In this document: positions 8,136-16,473 of the stretch, in pieces
Numbering within the stretch: the first letter of the stretch is position 1
Layout: the number at the start of each line of letters is the position of its first letter
NCBI GenBank assembly: GCA_902583635.1
Contig: CACHWJ010000009.1
Span: 1-34,114, forward strand
DNA length: 34,114 nucleotides
Reading direction: 5' to 3'
From: an uncultured Pelagibacteraceae bacterium
Lineage (GTDB): Bacteria > Pseudomonadota > Alphaproteobacteria > Pelagibacterales > Pelagibacteraceae
Translations under genes and position numbers: made by a program
The notes under the pieces: model-generated
The model's database searches: none
The model's input: the letters and a program-made list of their open reading frames with translations, nothing else
What the model was told of the DNA's origin: nothing

Positions 8136-9222
8136 TTTTGCTAAAATTGAACAAATAATCAATGTAGCCAAAAGGGGTGGCATGTTTATCCTCGTAGATG
8201 ATGAAAAGAGAGAGAATGAAGCTGATTTAGTTATTTCTACATCTGACACTAATGCAAAAAAGATAAATTTTATGGCCAGGTATGGCCGTGGATTAATTTG
8301 TCTTGCTTTAGATAGCGTACAGGCAAAAAAATTAAATTTAAGTTTAATGTCACCTATCAATCAATCAAGAAATAAAACTGCATTTACAATTTCAATAGAG
8401 GCAAAAAAAGGAATAACCACAGGAATTTCTGCAAAAGACAGATCTAGAACAATTAAAATTGCATCAAGAAAAAATGCAAACAAAAATGACATTGTTTCTC
8501 CAGGTCATATTTTTCCAATTATAGCTAAAGATGGCGGAGTATTAGTTAGAGCAGGACATACTGAAGCTTCAGTTGATATATCTAGATTAGCTAAAAAAAA
8601 TAATTCTGCAGTTATATGTGAAATTATGAATGAAGATGGAACAATGGCAAAAGGTGAAAATCTCTTTAATTTTGCAAAAAAACATAAACTCAAGATTGGA
8701 AAAATAGAAGATCTAATCGCTTACAGACTTAAAAAAGAAAAATTAATACGTTTAAAAAAGCAAAGTAATATTGAAGTAAAGGATCAAAAATATAAAATAA
8801 GAATATATGAAAATTTATTAGATGGTGCTGAGCATTTTGCATTAATAAAGGGAAATATTAAAAAAGGTGTTACACCTAGAGTTAGAGTAATTTCATCAAA
8901 TGTAGTTCAAAATTATTTGATTAGTCAACAATTACCAAATTCATTTAATAAAACTTTAAATTATTTTAAAAAATACTCTTGTTGTGTTTTAGTTTTTATC
9001 AGAGATACCAATCTACGATCCGTCACACAAACCTTGAAGGATTACAAAAACAAAGAATTTTATAAAAGAGGTAATGACAAACTTATAAGAAATTATGGAA
9101 TAGGTGCTCAAATAATTAAAGATTTAAAAATTAAAAATATGATATTGATTACCAAATCACCAAAAAAAGTTATTGGTTTAGAAGGATATGATATAAAGAT
9201 TACTAAACAGGAATTAATTTAA
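8122..9222 (+). CDS. ribB: 3,4-dihydroxy-2-butanone 4-phosphate synthase with degenerate GTP cyclohydrolase II-like domain
   Basis: The N-terminal domain (about residues 1-205) makes the four-carbon riboflavin precursor from ribulose 5-phosphate. It carries DDEKRENEADL, GRGLICLAL and HTEASVDISRLA. The C-terminal 160 residues align in outline with GTP cyclohydrolase II (AEHFALIKG, VRVIS, YGIGAQIIKDL, ITKSPKKVIGLEGYDI). However, the zinc-binding Cys cluster normally found after the VRVHSE-like strand is absent (here NVVQNYLISQQLPNS), as is the usual QEGRG turn. This second domain is therefore unlikely to hydrolyse GTP. Similar hybrids with a dead second domain are known as RibBX. The gene overlaps ribE by 14 bp and ribH by one. 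Confidence 0.9.
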   Translation: MKKNNFAKIEQIINVAKRGGMFILVDDEKRENEADLVISTSDTNAKKINFMARYGRGLICLALDSVQAKKLNLSLMSPINQSRNKTAFTISIEAKKGITTGISAKDRSRTIKIASRKNANKNDIVSPGHIFPIIAKDGGVLVRAGHTEASVDISRLAKKNNSAVICEIMNEDGTMAKGENLFNFAKKHKLKIGKIEDLIAYRLKKEKLIRLKKQSNIEVKDQKYKIRIYENLLDGAEHFALIKGNIKKGVTPRVRVISSNVVQNYLISQQLPNSFNKTLNYFKKYSCCVLVFIRDTNLRSVTQTLKDYKNKEFYKRGNDKLIRNYGIGAQIIKDLKIKNMILITKSPKKVIGLEGYDIKITKQELI

Positions 9223-9611
9223 TGAAAAAAAAATATTTAATTGTTATCGCAGATTATTATAAGGATATATCAAAGGGATTATTAAGTAGCGCCCTAAATT
9301 TAATCCCAAAATCAAATATAATTAAAATTATAACTGTTCCAGGTGTATTTGAAATACCAGTTACAATCTCAAAAAATATTAAAAAGTACGATGCATTTTT
9401 GGCACTCGGTTGCGTTATCAAGGGACAAACCCCTCATTTTGATTTTATTTCTCAAGCATCAACCAATGCAATTATGGACATATCTGTAAATAATAAAAAG
9501 CCTGTTGGTAACGGCATTATTACATGCCTTAATATGAAACAAGCTAAAGCTAGAAAACGAAAAGGTGGCGAAGCTGCTAAAGCTGTAATTTCTATTTTGT
9601 CTCAAAAATGA
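9222..9611 (+). CDS. ribH: 6,7-dimethyl-8-ribityllumazine synthase
   Basis: Condenses the RibD and RibB products to lumazine, the substrate of RibE. Family marks are TVPGVFEIPVTISK, ALGCVIKGQTPHFDFI and PVGNGIITCLNMKQAKAR, the last ending in the conserved helix GGEAAKAV. At 129 residues it is slightly shorter than typical (about 150) because the N-terminus is trimmed. It overlaps the preceding gene by one base and nusB by four. Confidence 0.94.
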   Translation: MKKKYLIVIADYYKDISKGLLSSALNLIPKSNIIKIITVPGVFEIPVTISKNIKKYDAFLALGCVIKGQTPHFDFISQASTNAIMDISVNNKKPVGNGIITCLNMKQAKARKRKGGEAAKAVISILSQK

Positions 9612-10012
9612 GAACTCACTTTAACCCAAAAAATAATCCAAGAGTTATAATTATTCAAAAATTATATGGTAAATTTTATAATGAAGATGATAATTTAGAT
9701 TTCCCGAAACATCGATTTAAAAAATTTATTAAAGATATAGTAAAAGGGACCATAGAAAGAAATGACCTTATATTAGATGAATTAAACACAAAACTAGGTG
9801 ATGATTTTGTTTTTGAGAATCTTGATAAAGTTTTTCAAACTATTCTTAAAGCAGCAACTTATGAATTCATGTATAAACCTCAATTGTCACTAAATATAAT
9901 TATAAAAGAATATTTAAATTCATCTAATTTTTTTTTAGAAAATTCTCAAACAAAATATCTAAATGCTCTATTAGATAATGTTGGAAAAAAATTAAGATCT
10001 AAAAATGCATGA
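9608..10012 (+). CDS. nusB: Transcription antitermination factor NusB
   Basis: With NusE (ribosomal protein S10) NusB binds boxA RNA and promotes antitermination on rRNA operons. This 134-residue all-helical protein is divergent, but its position directly between ribH and thiL is the classical NusB context. Segments such as RVIIIQKLYGKFYNED and the C-terminal YKPQLSLNIIIKEYLNSSNFF...KYLNALLDNVGKK follow the family pattern of the second helical bundle. The start overlaps ribH by four bases and the end overlaps thiL by eight. Confidence 0.85.
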   Translation: MRTHFNPKNNPRVIIIQKLYGKFYNEDDNLDFPKHRFKKFIKDIVKGTIERNDLILDELNTKLGDDFVFENLDKVFQTILKAATYEFMYKPQLSLNIIIKEYLNSSNFFLENSQTKYLNALLDNVGKKLRSKNA

Positions 10013-10964
10013 ATTTGAATTAATTAAAAATTATTTTTCAAAGATTTCAAAAAAAAATAAATCTGCTCTTAATTTAAATGATGATGTTTTTTTTGATAAG
10101 AAGAAGGGTATAGCTATTTCTATTGATACATATAATTTAGGCTATCACTTTATTGATTTTAAACACCCTCATCTAGTTATTAAAAAAATTTTAAGGTCCT
10201 CTATCTCAGATTTAATTTGTAAAGGAGTGTTGCCAAAATTTTATTTTATAGCTGGTTCAGGTAATAAAAAGACTTTTTCCAAAAAAAATTTATCCCTAAT
10301 TTCAAATTCCTTAATACAGGAACAAAATAAATATAATATTGTTTTATGTGGGGGTGATACTACATTTTCTAATAAACTTAGCTTTACTATTACATCGCTA
10401 GGTTATTCAAAAAAAATTATTTATAGAAATAAAGCTTTAGTAAATGATGATATTTATGTAACAGGTAATTTGGGTGATAGCTTTATGGGTCTACAAATTT
10501 TAAAAAACAAAATTAAAGTATCTAAAGAACTAAAAAAATATTTTGCTCAAAAATATTATCTACCTGATATACAAATAAAGCTGACTAAAAAGTTATTAAA
10601 ATTTGCAAATTCCTCTATTGATTTGTCTGATGGTCTGATTGATGATTTGAGTAAAATGATAAACAATCAAAATTTATCATTTTCCTTGAATGAAAACAAA
10701 ATACCAATTTCAAAGAATTTGTTAAAAATAATAAAAATGAAGACCATGAAAAAGATTAAACTTTTATCTAATGGTGATGATTATCAGATTTTATTTACTG
10801 CAAGCAAAGATAAATCTAGAATCATAGCCCAAACATCAAAAAATCTTGGTATTAAAATTTCTAAAATAGGTAAAATTTGTTCTAATAAAAAAAGATCAGT
10901 AATTATTGATGAAAAAGGTAAGGAAATAGTACTTAAAAACAAAGGTTATGTTCATCAATTCTAA
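10005..10964 (+). CDS. thiL: Thiamine-monophosphate kinase
   Basis: Phosphorylates thiamine monophosphate to the cofactor thiamine pyrophosphate. Features of the AIR-synthase/ThiL fold include the N-terminal HEFELIKNYF, the aspartate-rich LNLNDDVFF and DTYNLGYHF, SSISDLICKGVLPKF, LCGGDTTF and, late in the protein, SSIDLSDGLIDDLSK and LLSNGDDYQILFT. Length is 319. It ends the long + run that begins at the oxygenase-like gene. The protein is diverged but the metal/ATP-binding Asp motifs are intact. Confidence 0.9.
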   Translation: MHEFELIKNYFSKISKKNKSALNLNDDVFFDKKKGIAISIDTYNLGYHFIDFKHPHLVIKKILRSSISDLICKGVLPKFYFIAGSGNKKTFSKKNLSLISNSLIQEQNKYNIVLCGGDTTFSNKLSFTITSLGYSKKIIYRNKALVNDDIYVTGNLGDSFMGLQILKNKIKVSKELKKYFAQKYYLPDIQIKLTKKLLKFANSSIDLSDGLIDDLSKMINNQNLSFSLNENKIPISKNLLKIIKMKTMKKIKLLSNGDDYQILFTASKDKSRIIAQTSKNLGIKISKIGKICSNKKRSVIIDEKGKEIVLKNKGYVHQF

Positions 10965-10974
10965 AAGTTAATTA

Positions 10975-11002
10975 TTGTCTTTTTTAGCTTTTTTTGTATT
11001 GT
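10975..11002 (+). promoter_or_regulatory. Candidate sigma70 promoter for hppA
   Basis: TTGTCT at 10975-10980 and TATTGT at 10997-11002 are separated by 16 bp, in the only gap (78 bp) between thiL and hppA. A start site near 11009 would leave a leader of roughly 34 nt with a short AAGG ribosome-binding word just before the ATG. Confidence 0.4.
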
Positions 11003-11042
11003 GCGGGCTTAAAATTTAACAACCAACAACATTAAGGTTTTC

Positions 11043-13148
11043 ATGAGCTCAACAGTAGAAACGATTTTATTATATACAATAACAGCAGGCCTTTTATCCA
11101 TTGTCTATGGTTTTTTCACTGGAAAAAATATTCTTAATTCAAACGCAGGTAATAAAAAAATGCAGGAAATTGCATCTGCTATTCAAATTGGAGCTAAAGC
11201 ATATTTAGCAAGACAATATAAAACAATAGCAATCGTTGGTGTTGTTGTTTTGGTAATTGTTAGTGTAGCTTTTAGTCCATTAGTTGGTGTTGGATATTTA
11301 ATTGGTGCTGCTTTATCTGGTATTGCAGGTTATGTTGGAATGTTGGTATCCGTTGAAGCTAACGTGAGAACAGCAGAGGCGTCAAGAAAAGGTTTAGCTC
11401 AAGGCCTTTCAGTTGCTTTTAAATCAGGTGCTGTAACTGGTATGCTAGTTGCTGGTTTAGCATTATTGTCAATAGCTGTTTATTACTATCTCTTATTAAA
11501 ATTAAATGTTGATGAAAGAGAAATTGTTAATGCTCTTGTTGCATTAGGTTTTGGAGCCTCTTTAATTTCAATTTTTGCAAGATTAGGTGGAGGAATTTTT
11601 ACGAAGGGTGCTGATGTAGGTGCTGATTTAGTTGGAAAAGTAGAAGCAGGTATTCCAGAAGATGACCCAAGAAATCCAGCCGTCATAGCTGACAATGTAG
11701 GAGACAATGTAGGTGATTGCGCAGGCATGGCAGCTGATCTATTCGAAACTTATGCTGTGACTATAGTTGCAACTATGGTTTTATCCTCAATTTTCTTTGT
11801 AGGTGATTTAAATATGATGATTTACCCATTAAGTATTGGTGCTGCGTGCTTGTTAACCTCAATACTTGGTACTTTTTTTGTAAAACTAGGAAACACTAAA
11901 AACGTTATGAACGCCTTGTATAAAGGTTTTATAGTGTCTGCTATAGCATCACTAGTTATTTTATGGCCTGTAACAGATCATGTAATAGGCTTTACTAATG
12001 AATATACAGTAAATGGTAAAACTTTTAATGGTATGAACCTATACTATTGTGGAGTTATTGGTTTAGTAATTACGGGATTATTAATTTGGATTACTGAATA
12101 CTATACAGGTACAAATTACAGACCTGTAAAATCTGTTGCTTTATCCTCAACAACTGGACATGGAACAAACGTTATTCAAGGATTAGCCGTATCTATGGAG
12201 GCTACTGCAATTCCTGCCTTAATTATTGTTGCAGGTATTTTAATTACCAATTCAATTGCAGGTCTTTTTGGTATTGCTATAGCAGTAACTACAATGCTTG
12301 CATTAGCTGGTATGGTTGTTGCATTAGATGCATACGGTCCTGTTACTGATAACGCCGGTGGTATTGCAGAAATGTCAAATTTAGATAAAAAAGTTAGAAA
12401 AACAACTGACGCTTTAGATGCAGTTGGAAACACAACAAAAGCTGTAACTAAAGGTTATGCAATTGGATCAGCTGGTTTAGGTGCTCTCGTTTTATTTGCT
12501 GCTTATACAGAGGATATTAAACATTTCTCAAAAGAAGCTGGTTCAGCTCTAGAAGGTATTGTTGTAACTTTTGATTTGTCAAATCCTTATGTTGTTGTTG
12601 GTTTGTTAATAGGTGGAATGTTACCTTACTTGTTTGGTTCAATGGGAATGCAAGCTGTTGGTAGAGCAGGTGGAGCCGTAGTTGTTGAAGTAAGAAGACA
12701 ATTCAAAAAATACCCAGGCATAATGAAAAGAAAACAAAAACCCGATTATGCAAAATTAGTAGATTTATTGACTGTAGCAGCTATTAAAGAAATGATTATT
12801 CCATCTTTATTACCAGTGTTGTCGCCAGTTGTATTATACTTTATAATTTTAGCTATCGGTGGTCAAGTTGCTGCTCTTGCTGCAGTGGGCGCAATGTTGC
12901 TTGGTGTAATCATAACTGGATTGTTTGTTGCTGTTTCAATGACAGCAGGAGGTGGTGCTTGGGATAATGCTAAAAAATATATCGAAGATGGTAATCACGG
13001 AGGAAAAGGTTCGGAAGCTCACAAAGCTGCTGTAACAGGAGATACTGTTGGAGATCCTTACAAAGACACTGCAGGGCCAGCAGTTAACCCAATGATCAAA
13101 ATTACAAATATAGTTGCATTACTATTACTTGCAGTTATCGCTGGATAA
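11043..13148 (+). CDS. hppA: Membrane-bound proton-translocating pyrophosphatase, K+-independent type
   Basis: Couples hydrolysis of cytoplasmic pyrophosphate to proton export. The 701-residue protein is built of about 16 membrane helices and contains the hallmark loop [11 protein letters not shown] followed by [17 protein letters not shown], plus a second acidic loop DNAGGIAEM and the C-terminal [15 protein letters not shown]. The diagnostic position after GNTT is Lys466 with Thr469 ([10 protein letters not shown]), the signature of the potassium-independent subfamily. It stands alone between thiL and the convergent bamE. Its last 14 bases overlap bamE, and its terminator lies within that gene. 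Confidence 0.97.
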   Translation: MSSTVETILLYTITAGLLSIVYGFFTGKNILNSNAGNKKMQEIASAIQIGAKAYLARQYKTIAIVGVVVLVIVSVAFSPLVGVGYLIGAALSGIAGYVGMLVSVEANVRTAEASRKGLAQGLSVAFKSGAVTGMLVAGLALLSIAVYYYLLLKLNVDEREIVNALVALGFGASLISIFARLGGGIFTKGADVGADLVGKVEAGIPEDDPRNPAVIADNVGDNVGDCAGMAADLFETYAVTIVATMVLSSIFFVGDLNMMIYPLSIGAACLLTSILGTFFVKLGNTKNVMNALYKGFIVSAIASLVILWPVTDHVIGFTNEYTVNGKTFNGMNLYYCGVIGLVITGLLIWITEYYTGTNYRPVKSVALSSTTGHGTNVIQGLAVSMEATAIPALIIVAGILITNSIAGLFGIAIAVTTMLALAGMVVALDAYGPVTDNAGGIAEMSNLDKKVRKTTDALDAVGNTTKAVTKGYAIGSAGLGALVLFAAYTEDIKHFSKEAGSALEGIVVTFDLSNPYVVVGLLIGGMLPYLFGSMGMQAVGRAGGAVVVEVRRQFKKYPGIMKRKQKPDYAKLVDLLTVAAIKEMIIPSLLPVLSPVVLYFIILAIGGQVAALAAVGAMLLGVIITGLFVAVSMTAGGGAWDNAKKYIEDGNHGGKGSEAHKAAVTGDTVGDPYKDTAGPAVNPMIKITNIVALLLLAVIAG

Positions 13149-13620
13149 TTTCTTTCCGCTTTTTGGCCCTCGAATTAAGAGGGTCATTAATTTTTTGTCT
13201 CATACTAGACATAAATTCGTAAATAAATGAATTTCTCTTAAAGCCACTTTCTGTAGTCTCCATTGCAATTTTTATATCTTCCATATCATCCTTATTATAA
13301 AAATCTTTTTTTTTAAGAATTCCATAATTATCCATCTCTAATACTAAAATATTATTTTTGAAAATTTTCATTTTTCCAAGATTTTTAAGTTTTGACTGCG
13401 TTTGTTGCATTTCAATGTATATCCATAAGTCGTTATCAAATTTACTCTTTGTTGATGGATTGCCTAAAATATTAATTATGTCATTTTTGTTACTTTTATT
13501 TACTATTAATGAGGCTTGTTTTTTTTCTAAAAAAGGAACACCGTGATGTTTAATAACAGGTTTAAAAGAGCAATTTGTAACTATTAATGAAAAAAAAATT
13601 ATATATAATGTTTTATACAT
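13135..13620 (-). CDS. bamE: Outer membrane assembly lipoprotein BamE (SmpA/OmlA family)
   Basis: BamE is the small lipoprotein of the BAM complex that inserts beta-barrel proteins in the outer membrane. Residues 1-16 form a lipoprotein signal peptide ending in IVTN before lipidated Cys17. Asn at -1 is unusual for a lipobox. The SmpA/OmlA domain follows, with the typical [16 protein letters not shown]...DNDLWIYIE pattern. The 161 residues include a charged C-terminal tail, part of which ([11 protein letters not shown]) is encoded by the DNA that also forms the hppA terminator hairpin. The ATG overlaps the divergent neighbour's ATG. Confidence 0.85.
   Translation of the reverse strand: MYKTLYIIFFSLIVTNCSFKPVIKHHGVPFLEKKQASLIVNKSNKNDIINILGNPSTKSKFDNDLWIYIEMQQTQSKLKNLGKMKIFKNNILVLEMDNYGILKKKDFYNKDDMEDIKIAMETTESGFKRNSFIYEFMSSMRQKINDPLNSRAKKRKEIIQR
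13165..13196 (+). terminator. Rho-independent terminator of hppA, embedded in bamE
   Basis: A 7-bp stem (GGCCCTC at 13165-13171 with GAGGGTC at 13179-13185, one G-U pair, 7-nt loop) is followed by a run of six T at 13191-13196 on the + strand. It lies 17 bp after the hppA stop, fully inside the C-terminal coding sequence of the opposite-strand bamE. On the minus strand the stem is followed by A, not T, so it should stop only hppA transcription. Confidence 0.8.
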
Positions 13621-14086
13621 GAAACAGAAGTATCTATATCTTTATAATAATTTAATAAATTACACTAGAAATAAAGATTTATACAAAGATTTAAATAGAG
13701 AAGATAATTTTTCTGATAGATTAACCTTATTTTTACTTCATTTTTCTTTTTTCTTAAAGAATTACAAAAACAATGAAAATAAGACTGTCTTACAGGAAAT
13801 TTATGACTTTAATTTTCGTCAACTTGAATTGAGTATTAGAGAAATTGGATACGGCGACCAATCTATTAATAAAAAAATGAAGGATTATATAAATTTATTC
13901 CATTCAATGGTTTCCGAAATTCATTTTTGGGAAGATTTATCTAAATCTGATAAATTAAAAAAAATTTCAATTTTTTTAGGTGGTTTTGGAAATATTGAAT
14001 ATTTATTGGATTATTTTGAGAATTTTAATGATGATTTATCAAAAAAAACTTTGAATTCTTATTTAAAAAGTGTAAGTAACCACTAA
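13619..14086 (+). CDS. Ubiquinol-cytochrome c chaperone family protein (Cbp3-like)
   Basis: Related to the Cbp3 chaperone that assists cytochrome b during assembly of the bc1 complex. The 155-residue protein matches the family in its central part: [17 protein letters not shown], then [39 protein letters not shown], the usual LRE-x-GVGD-x-x-V-x-KRMK core. It sits divergently next to bamE, as in other alphaproteobacteria. The DUF177 gene often found between this gene and rpmF is missing; rpmF starts after 2 bp. The start codon shares CATG with bamE. Confidence 0.82.
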   Translation: MKQKYLYLYNNLINYTRNKDLYKDLNREDNFSDRLTLFLLHFSFFLKNYKNNENKTVLQEIYDFNFRQLELSIREIGYGDQSINKKMKDYINLFHSMVSEIHFWEDLSKSDKLKKISIFLGGFGNIEYLLDYFENFNDDLSKKTLNSYLKSVSNH

Positions 14087-14088
14087 TT

Positions 14089-14271
14089 ATGGCTGTACCA
14101 AAAAGAAAACAAACTCCTTCACGAACTGGTATGAGAAGGGCCCAAACAATGAAATATTCAACTAAAAATATAGTTGAGGATAAAAAATCTGGTGAATATA
14201 GGTTATCTCATCATCTTGATTTGAAAACTGGTATGTATAAAGGAAGACAAGTTTTAGACCCAAAAGAATAG
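14089..14271 (+). CDS. rpmF: 50S ribosomal protein L32
   Basis: A 60-residue ribosomal protein starting with the canonical [18 protein letters not shown]. The rest ([19 protein letters not shown]) follows the alphaproteobacterial L32, which lacks the zinc-binding cysteines seen in some phyla. It precedes plsX, the usual rpmF-plsX arrangement linking translation and lipid synthesis. Confidence 0.97.
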   Translation: MAVPKRKQTPSRTGMRRAQTMKYSTKNIVEDKKSGEYRLSHHLDLKTGMYKGRQVLDPKE

Positions 14272-14277
14272 TATAAT
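14272..14277 (+). promoter_or_regulatory. Perfect -10 hexamer just upstream of plsX
   Basis: TATAAT begins directly after the rpmF stop and ends 11 bp before the plsX ATG. No good -35 is visible 16-18 bp upstream. If used, transcription would begin about five bases before the start codon. Confidence 0.35.
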
Positions 14278-14288
14278 ATATCAATAAA

Positions 14289-15290
14289 ATGTCTGATTTG
14301 ATTAAAATTGCAGTTGATGCAATGGGTGGTGATGGATCACCAAAAAAAATTATTGATGGAATTATTTTTAATAATAAATCAAATAAAAATATTTTTTACA
14401 AAATTTTTGGAGACCAAAAAAAAATCTTAGAATTAATTAAAACTAAAATTGATGAAAAATTTTATGAAATTATTCATACAGATAAGGTCATCAAGAGTAC
14501 CGATAGTCCTTTAGAAGGTGCGAAAAGAGGTAAAGAAACTAGTATGTGGCTTGCTATTCAGAGTGTGAAAGATAAAAAAGCAGATATAGTTATATCAGCT
14601 GGAAACACTGGAGCTTTATTAGTTGTCGCTAAACTAAATTTAAAAATGATTGAAAATATTGACAAACCTGCTTTGTCTGCACTTTGGCCAAATAAAAAAG
14701 GGATGAGTGTTGTATTAGATTTGGGTGCAAATATTGAATGTAGCTCAAAAAATTTGATAGATTTTTCTATAATGGGAGCTTCTTTATACACTTCACTATA
14801 TCCTGAAAACAAACCAAATGTTGCATTATTAAATATTGGGTCTGAAGAATTAAAAGGAAATGAAACAATTAAAGAAACTTTTAAAATTTTAAGTGAAAAA
14901 AATTCTATTAATTATAACTTTGCAGGCTATATCGAAGGGAATCATTTAATGGATGGTGATGTAAATGTTATTGTTTCTGATGGTTTTACAGGAAATGTAG
15001 CCTTAAAAACTGCTGAGGGCACAGCAAACTTTATTACGAGTGAATTAAAAAAAACAATGACTGGTAATATTATGGGTAAAATTTCTTCATTATTAAACAT
15101 ATCAAATTTAAAGAAATTTAAAAAAAGACTTGATCCAAGATTATATAATGGTGCAATTTTTATTGGGTTAGACTCACCAGTAGTTAAAAGTCATGGTGGA
15201 ACTGATTATATTGGTTTTTCAAACTCCCTTGATGTTTGTCATAGAATTGTAAAAGGTAATTTGATAGAAAAGATAAAGCATAATATTTAA
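14289..15290 (+). CDS. plsX: Phosphate acyltransferase PlsX
   Basis: Converts acyl-ACP to acyl-phosphate for phosphatidic acid synthesis. Family motifs include IAVDAMGGDGSPK at the start, SAGNTGALL, LDLGANIECSS, LLNIGSEELKGNE, VNVIVSDGFTGNVALKTAEG and the C-terminal VKSHGGTDYIGFSNSL. Length is 333 residues. It is followed after one base by ihfA; the fabH gene that often lies between plsX and ihfA is not here. Confidence 0.96.
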   Translation: MSDLIKIAVDAMGGDGSPKKIIDGIIFNNKSNKNIFYKIFGDQKKILELIKTKIDEKFYEIIHTDKVIKSTDSPLEGAKRGKETSMWLAIQSVKDKKADIVISAGNTGALLVVAKLNLKMIENIDKPALSALWPNKKGMSVVLDLGANIECSSKNLIDFSIMGASLYTSLYPENKPNVALLNIGSEELKGNETIKETFKILSEKNSINYNFAGYIEGNHLMDGDVNVIVSDGFTGNVALKTAEGTANFITSELKKTMTGNIMGKISSLLNISNLKKFKKRLDPRLYNGAIFIGLDSPVVKSHGGTDYIGFSNSLDVCHRIVKGNLIEKIKHNI

Positions 15291-15291
15291 A

Positions 15292-15591
15292 ATGAGAATA
15301 AACTTAACTAAAAAAGACTTAGTTAATTTAGTGTATATGCAACTCGGATTTTCCAAGCAAATTTCAGAAAATCTCATTGAAGATTTTTTAGCCACAATCG
15401 TTACAAATATTAAGTCAGAAAAAAAATTAAAATTATCTAGATTTGGTACATTCACTATTAGACAAAAGAAATCAAGAATAGGAAGGAATCCTAAAACCAA
15501 GGAGACAAAAGAAATATCAACTAGGGAGGTTGTATTGTTTAAACCATCAAGAGAATTTAAAGAATTTATTAACATGAAAGAAAATGGATAA
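15292..15591 (+). CDS. ihfA: Integration host factor subunit alpha
   Basis: Small DNA-bending protein of the HU/IHF family, expected to pair with IhfB. The 99 residues begin with LTKKDLVNLVYMQLGFSK and contain the beta-arm signature FGTFTIRQKKSRIGRNPKT with the DNA-intercalating Pro, then REVVLFKPSREFK. The position before a MerR regulator gene and after plsX matches alphaproteobacterial ihfA rather than ihfB or hup. Its 3' end overlaps the next gene by 8 bp. Confidence 0.92.
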   Translation: MRINLTKKDLVNLVYMQLGFSKQISENLIEDFLATIVTNIKSEKKLKLSRFGTFTIRQKKSRIGRNPKTKETKEISTREVVLFKPSREFKEFINMKENG

Positions 15592-15946
15592 GTCTGAAAA
15601 TGCTTACAAAACTATTGGAGAAGTTGCGAAAATTTTAAAACTCAAAGCAAATAAAAAAGGTATTCTCCCGACTCATGTAATTAGATTTTGGGAAACACAA
15701 TTTAAGCAAATTAAACCTAAAATATTAAACTCAAACAGAAGATATTATGATGAAAAAACAATTAATCTTCTACAGAAAGTTAAATTTCTTTTAAAAGAAA
15801 AAGGTATGACAATTAATGGTGTAAAAAAAATACTAAATAGTGAAGTTTCTTTAGAGCTTGACGAAATTGCAAATAAATCTATAAAAGCTAAAAATTTAAA
15901 AATTAAATTAATTAAAATTTCTAAAATTATAAAAGAACTTAAATAA
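15584..15946 (+). CDS. MerR family transcriptional regulator
   Basis: A 120-residue protein with an N-terminal MerR-type winged helix: YKTIGEVAKILKL, then THVIRFWETQFKQIKP, and NRRYYDEKTINLLQKVKFLL. A helical dimerisation segment fills the rest. No effector-binding domain or metal-binding Cys is seen. This short MerR protein directly downstream of ihfA is conserved across alphaproteobacteria. Its target is not evident from the sequence. Confidence 0.88.
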   Translation: MDKSENAYKTIGEVAKILKLKANKKGILPTHVIRFWETQFKQIKPKILNSNRRYYDEKTINLLQKVKFLLKEKGMTINGVKKILNSEVSLELDEIANKSIKAKNLKIKLIKISKIIKELK

Positions 15947-15947
15947 T

Positions 15948-16139
15948 ATGCCTAAAAAAACTCATGTTAAAGTAAGACTTGTTCCTGAAGCTAAGCCAGA
16001 TAGTTCGTTTTTTTATTATGTAAAAAAACCTGCTGGTGGAGAAAAAGCTAAAGTAAAGCTTTCAGCTAAAAAATATAATCCAGATACTAGAAAACATGAA
16101 ATGTTTGTTGAGAAGAAGTTGCCCCCACACAGTAAATAG
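15948..16139 (+). CDS. rpmG: 50S ribosomal protein L33
   Basis: A 63-residue basic protein. The C-terminal half, KKYNPDTRKHEMFVEKKLPPH, is the L33 pattern (KYDP-x-x-RKH-x-x-F-x-E-x-K), and the N-terminal THVKVRLV...SSFFYYVKK matches the IKIKLVSTA...GFFYVTKK strand region. It is slightly longer than the usual 55 residues, mostly at the C-terminus. It abuts the convergent chorismate mutase gene with no spacer. Confidence 0.85.
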   Translation: MPKKTHVKVRLVPEAKPDSSFFYYVKKPAGGEKAKVKLSAKKYNPDTRKHEMFVEKKLPPHSK

Positions 16140-16430
16140 TTATTTCTTTTTAAAATTTCTTTTTTCATATTCAATATAAGCCCAAATCATATTTTTCCAT
16201 ATTCTGTTTGTTATTTTTGGGTCTATATTATTTTTAACTGACTTTTTTTTTATATTTCTTAAAATAATATTTATTCTTTTTTGATCAATAATTTGATTTT
16301 TTTTATCTTTTAATTTAAGAACTTTTTTAACAAGATTTGTTCTTTTTTTTATTATTTTGATTAAAGAATTATCAAGTTTATCTAATTGAATTCTAATTTT
16401 ACTTAATTTTTTTTTCTTTAGAGGCGACAT
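16140..16430 (-). CDS. Chorismate mutase (AroQ class)
   Basis: Rearranges chorismate to prephenate toward phenylalanine and tyrosine. The 96-residue helical protein fits the monofunctional AroQ fold: SKIRIQLDKLDNSLIKIIKKRTNLVKKV (residues about 9-36) resembles the conserved R-x-x-I-D-x-x-D-x-x-l-l-x-L-l-x-x-R helix. The central segment QIIDQKRINIILRNI corresponds to the D-x-x-R-E-x-x-V helix. It is very lysine-rich and begins just upstream of the divergent heme A synthase gene. Confidence 0.8.
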   Translation of the reverse strand: MSPLKKKKLSKIRIQLDKLDNSLIKIIKKRTNLVKKVLKLKDKKNQIIDQKRINIILRNIKKKSVKNNIDPKITNRIWKNMIWAYIEYEKRNFKKK

Positions 16431-16438
16431 TTATATAT

Positions 16439-16466
16439 TTGGATTATTAAAAAAATATTATATTTA
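16439..16466 (+). promoter_or_regulatory. Promoter of heme A synthase gene, predicted leaderless
   Basis: TTGGAT at 16439-16444, 16-bp spacer, TATTTA at 16461-16466. The -10 ends seven bases before the ATG at 16474, so the RNA start should fall at or within a base of the start codon. No Shine-Dalgarno sequence precedes the ATG. Confidence 0.5.
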
Positions 16467-16473
16467 AACCCTT

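Noticed and set aside
11486-11728. 80-codon minus-strand frame inside hppA
   Set aside because: Lies opposite the most conserved catalytic loop of the pyrophosphatase; Pro/Ala/Ser-rich antisense artefact.
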